Assembly (NCBI GenBank): GCA_032207245.1
Contig: CM063500.1
Span: 63,945,930-64,009,929 of the forward strand
Direction of reading: 5' to 3'
DNA: 64,000 bases
Origin: Pardosa pseudoannulata
Lineage: Eukaryota > Arthropoda > Arachnida > Araneae > Lycosidae
A program made the translations under genes and the position numbers. The notes below the pieces were generated by a model, which was given only the letters and a program-made list of their open reading frames with translations, was not told where the DNA came from and searched no databases. Below, piece after piece: positions 60,907 to 64,000 of the stretch. How positions within the stretch are numbered: position 1 is the stretch's first letter; every line of letters begins with the position of its first letter.

Positions 60907-61054
60907 ATGGCTAGTGTGCAAGAAGTAGAAGTCCTTGTTGAAAATGGGAAAGAAACATCGGATAAAAACAATAGTGTCTCTACCGATGATTTTGTTGATC
61001 CATGGAATGTTGTTAGTAGTTCTGCTACAGGTGTTGATTACGACAAATTAATAT
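60907..61054 (+). CDS. WARS1: Tryptophanyl-tRNA synthetase, cytoplasmic, exon 1
   Basis: The exon starts MASVQEVEVLVENGKETSDK and reaches TDDFVDPWNVVSSSATGVDY followed by DKLI, then a GTGAGT donor in phase 1. DFVDPW...GIDYDKLI is a well-known conserved entry to the catalytic domain of eukaryotic cytosolic TrpRS. The enzyme joins Trp to tRNA-Trp with ATP. No WHEP domain, present at the start of the vertebrate enzyme, is visible before it. Either this species lacks it or an upstream exon lies elsewhere. The first ATG of the open frame was taken as the start. Confidence 0.93.
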
Positions 61055-61231
61055 GTGAGTTAAACGTATTACAGTTTTAGTGATATGGCGTTTTTACTGA
61101 TAATTTTGTGTGTATTACATAGATCCCAAATTTGATTTTAAAATTTGGGGCTAAATTTTGATTTTAAAGTAATTTTAGATATAGCAAACTTTTCATTTGT
61201 GATTAATTTGCGATCATTATATTCCTGTTAG

Positions 61232-61340
61232 GTCGCTTTGGGAGCTCTAAAATAGATGAAAAATTGTTAAAAGAAATTGAAAGAGTATCCAAAGCACCAG
61301 TACATCATCTTCTGAGAAGAGGAATATTTTTCTCTCACAG
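61232..61340 (+). CDS. WARS1: WARS1 exon 2
   Basis: The acceptor TGTTAG and donor GTAAAT bound 109 bases that read [20 protein letters not shown] and then [16 protein letters not shown]. It enters in phase 1 and leaves in phase 2, agreeing with both neighbours. [14 protein letters not shown] is highly conserved in eukaryotic TrpRS just before the HIGH motif. Confidence 0.95.
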
Positions 61341-62784
61341 GTAAATTTTCTCTTTAAACTTATAGAAATATTTGATAGAGGACAAAATTTTAAACTTTAT
61401 TACATTTTACCCTAGCCTGTTGGTGGGATTTGTACTTTAAAATTATTATTTTTCATAATTTCACTATCATATTAGTTAAGAGTTTACCAGTTGTATTTAA
61501 GATGGATAATATTTAGTAGTAAATTATGTTAAATTTTAATCTTAAAAGTATGACAAAACAAATTCTTACATCTTAGATTTGGCACATTTTTAAAATTCTT
61601 TACAGAGATAGGATCAGAAAATTTTATTCAGTGTAGCCAGAGCTTAAAAATGCTGGAATTATTTTTGTAGTTTAATTATTAACAGTGAGATAGAAATTAG
61701 CCCCACCCCCTCTTCTTTTTTGGAGATAAACAAGTAAAAGAGAAACTAATTAAATTATATTCTTGCAATTTTTTTGAGTAAGATTGTGTTTCAATCTATT
61801 GTACTTGTTAAAACAATTTTCACAAAATCATGTTTTTTAGATTAGTTTTTTTTAGCTTGATATAAAATATTGATTCAATTAATTTTTTAAATTATTTCCT
61901 GTCTTTGTATATCATCATTAGAAATGTTAAAATAATACTTTATTCTTAGAGATATTTGAATTTAAATGAAATTTTTAATTGTTTTGTGTATTTAAAATCA
62001 GGAAATATATTAAGAATATTAAAAAACAAAAATAATGAATTTTTAATGTTTTAAAATTAACAACCAATTAATATTCAGAGAAATAATGTGAATAAACAAA
62101 ATTTGTATTAATATAAATATAATTTTATGCAATTTTCAACTTTTTTGCCATTAATTGCAACATTAGTATATTATTTCACCATAAAATAAGTCAGTTATTT
62201 TAGTCATGCTGAAAATCTGCTCCCGTTCAAAACATCAGCCCTTTGGTAACTCCACGTGAACGGATTGGTGCCATTAAAAAATCGCCAAAAATAGGAAGGG
62301 GAACCCAGTTCCTAAGTAGACCCAACATTTATAGCAAAATTATTTGTTATTTGTCTCCTATCTTTATTGTTAAGATTTTTTATTTTTTCTTGAAAATATA
62401 CTCTGTACTTAATAAAATTTCTGCATATTTAAATTATTACATTATCTGTGACTTTTGTGCCATCTTAGGACATTTTTACACCTAGGAAATTAGCCAGTAT
62501 TATAAAACATTTATTTTTATATATTTTATTTCTCTGTGCTTTCTATTAGGGATTTTCTTACAATGGATGTTGTCTGTGATAATTCATGTATCAGGCTATG
62601 ACAGTTATCCCATTTAGAGATATTTCAATTCCTAAAAATTTATTTAACAACTGTTGCATAATTTTTTTATATACTTTTTCTGTTTATAAGTTTTAAACTT
62701 TCACCTGTTCTCATAAGTTTATTTTTAACTATATTTGGATATACTTCAAGATGGTTTACATGTATTTATTGGCTTGTGTTTCAG
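61341..62784. other. WARS1 intron 2
   Basis: A 1.4-kb AT-rich intron. No mobile element was recognised. Confidence 0.7.
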
Positions 62785-62904
62785 AGATATGTATGAAATT
62801 CTTAAAAGACATGAACAACAAAAACCATTTTTTCTGTACACAGGACGAGGTCCATCTTCTACTGCTCTTCATCTTGGTCATCTGATACCATTTATGTTTA
62901 CTAA
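62785..62904 (+). CDS. WARS1: WARS1 exon 3 with the HIGH motif
   Basis: After the acceptor TTTCAG, 120 bases read [20 protein letters not shown] and then [20 protein letters not shown], with a GTATTG donor in phase 2. HLGH is the class I synthetase HIGH-type signature that binds ATP, and TGRGPSS is the conserved loop before it. Later exons, including the KMSAS motif, lie beyond the window. Confidence 0.95.
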
Positions 62905-64000
62905 GTATTGAATATTTTGTTTAAGTTACTTGAATTTTATATGCATATATGTTAGTGGCAAATGGTGACTTGTCAAATAAAAGATGCTGTCAAAAAAAAA
63001 TATCATTTATTTAAATTTTATTTATCATTTATTTACTGCATCAATAACTGCATCAATAATTCATCAATAACTGCTTCAGAGTTTCTTGTTATTTAACACT
63101 ATATCTTTAAAAATCAATTAATATTAAAGTGTGAGTGCACAGTCTATTTTCACTTAAGCTAATACTGGTGAATGTTTTAATTCATGTATTTGAAGATAAT
63201 TGCTCAAATGACATGTTTACAGAAAATAAAATGCAAATTTTATTCAATTGTACCAAAACTTGTGCCCAAACCTCTTTTATTTAAAAAGAATTTCTACAAT
63301 TAATTCTAGTATGCAATTTAAATTAAGAGTCATGAGTTGAGTGCATTTAAATCTGATGTTAAAAAATATCCTAGCTTATTTGACATTGAGAGCTTTAGTA
63401 TTTTGTACTACAGGAAATCTGTACTTATTATAGATGTTCTTTAAAAATAAAATGCATAACAACCCCCCAAAATTTTTTTGGTAAGAATGTATTTTTAAAC
63501 TTCTTATAATTTTACATTTTTTCATACATTTTTCTATCAAAATAACTTATAAATATTTACATGTTTGATTCAGTGTTTAATGTTATTGCAAGTTTAAAAC
63601 TATTACTAATTTTTTATATCTGGAATGGAAGTAAAGCATATATTCCTTTTAAATACAGCTTTAATTAAACAATGTACTTAATATTGACAGTAAGTCCTCT
63701 TTCATTGTTTGCTTGGTTATCCATATTAAGGGCTATATTAAATGATAATTAAAACTAAAACATGGTAAAATATGCTAATATAATTTTTTTAATAATTCAG
63801 TTAATTACTTAGAGAAAGTTAAAACATCAACAACTTTTTACAAAAAGTAAATTTTAAAGAAATGAACTACTTAGCACTTCAATAAATAACTTTGGACCTT
63901 AGCAAGTTAATTTATCAATTCACCTTCTAATCTAATAGAAAAATCTATACAAGCAAAGTATAGAACTGTATCCCATACTGCATGCTATATATCATATATA
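62905..64000. other. WARS1 intron 3, cut by the window end
   Basis: AT-rich sequence without a further exon. The next WARS1 exon is outside the window. Confidence 0.7.

Overview
The window is AT-rich nuclear DNA from an animal, most likely an arthropod. A chelicerate such as a spider would fit, but that is an inference from the repeat types, the intron-rich genes and the SINE style, not something a marker gene proves. There is no bacterial or organellar gene layout, no CRISPR array, no rRNA and no convincing functional tRNA. I found no clearly new biochemical system. The interest lies in a readable record of nested transposon insertions, several tandem-repeat families, and one head-to-head gene pair.

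Real host genes occupy the right end. On the minus strand a gene for a TOGARAM1/crescerin-like ciliary TOG-array protein starts at 60215. It has a 613-codon first coding exon (58377-60215), three further exons whose splice sites and phases agree (54981-55080, 53078-53188, 48222-48370), and one weaker candidate exon (40391-40440). About 690 bp away, on the plus strand, the cytoplasmic tryptophanyl-tRNA synthetase gene (WARS1) starts at 60907. Its first three exons are visible and it runs off the window. The two genes share a divergent intergenic region that probably holds both promoters. A GC-rich island at 13546-13760 may be the promoter and first exon of another minus-strand gene, but no later exon was found.

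The left part (1-20600) holds a Tc1-type transposase remnant, a degenerate mariner with a tandemly multiplied 3' end, a 161-bp tandem repeat, five tandem copies of a roughly 1-kb AT-rich unit each carrying a long TA or TA/GA microsatellite at the same place, and about eleven copies of a 186-bp satellite with traces of a higher-order period of about 930 bp.

From 20602 to 28330 lie three tandem copies of a unit of about 1.1 kb, each with a similar ORF of about 60 codons. One copy is split by a 3.7-kb hAT-like element and one by a 554-bp piggyBac derivative, so the sister copies act as natural empty sites. Two more TTAA-flanked elements and a hAT-like element follow (28820-31178). From 31385 to 35605 a 216-bp satellite array is interrupted by a pogo/Tigger element and by a nest in which a SINE sits inside a hAT element, which sits inside a TA-flanked element. 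The large introns of the TOGARAM1-like gene carry a mariner with two lost catalytic aspartates, a truncated Copia element, a LINE tail, two related internally deleted hAT elements (one of them, at 36766-37370, lies beyond the last supported exon), and many copies of one tRNA-derived SINE family with a CCAAA-type tail.
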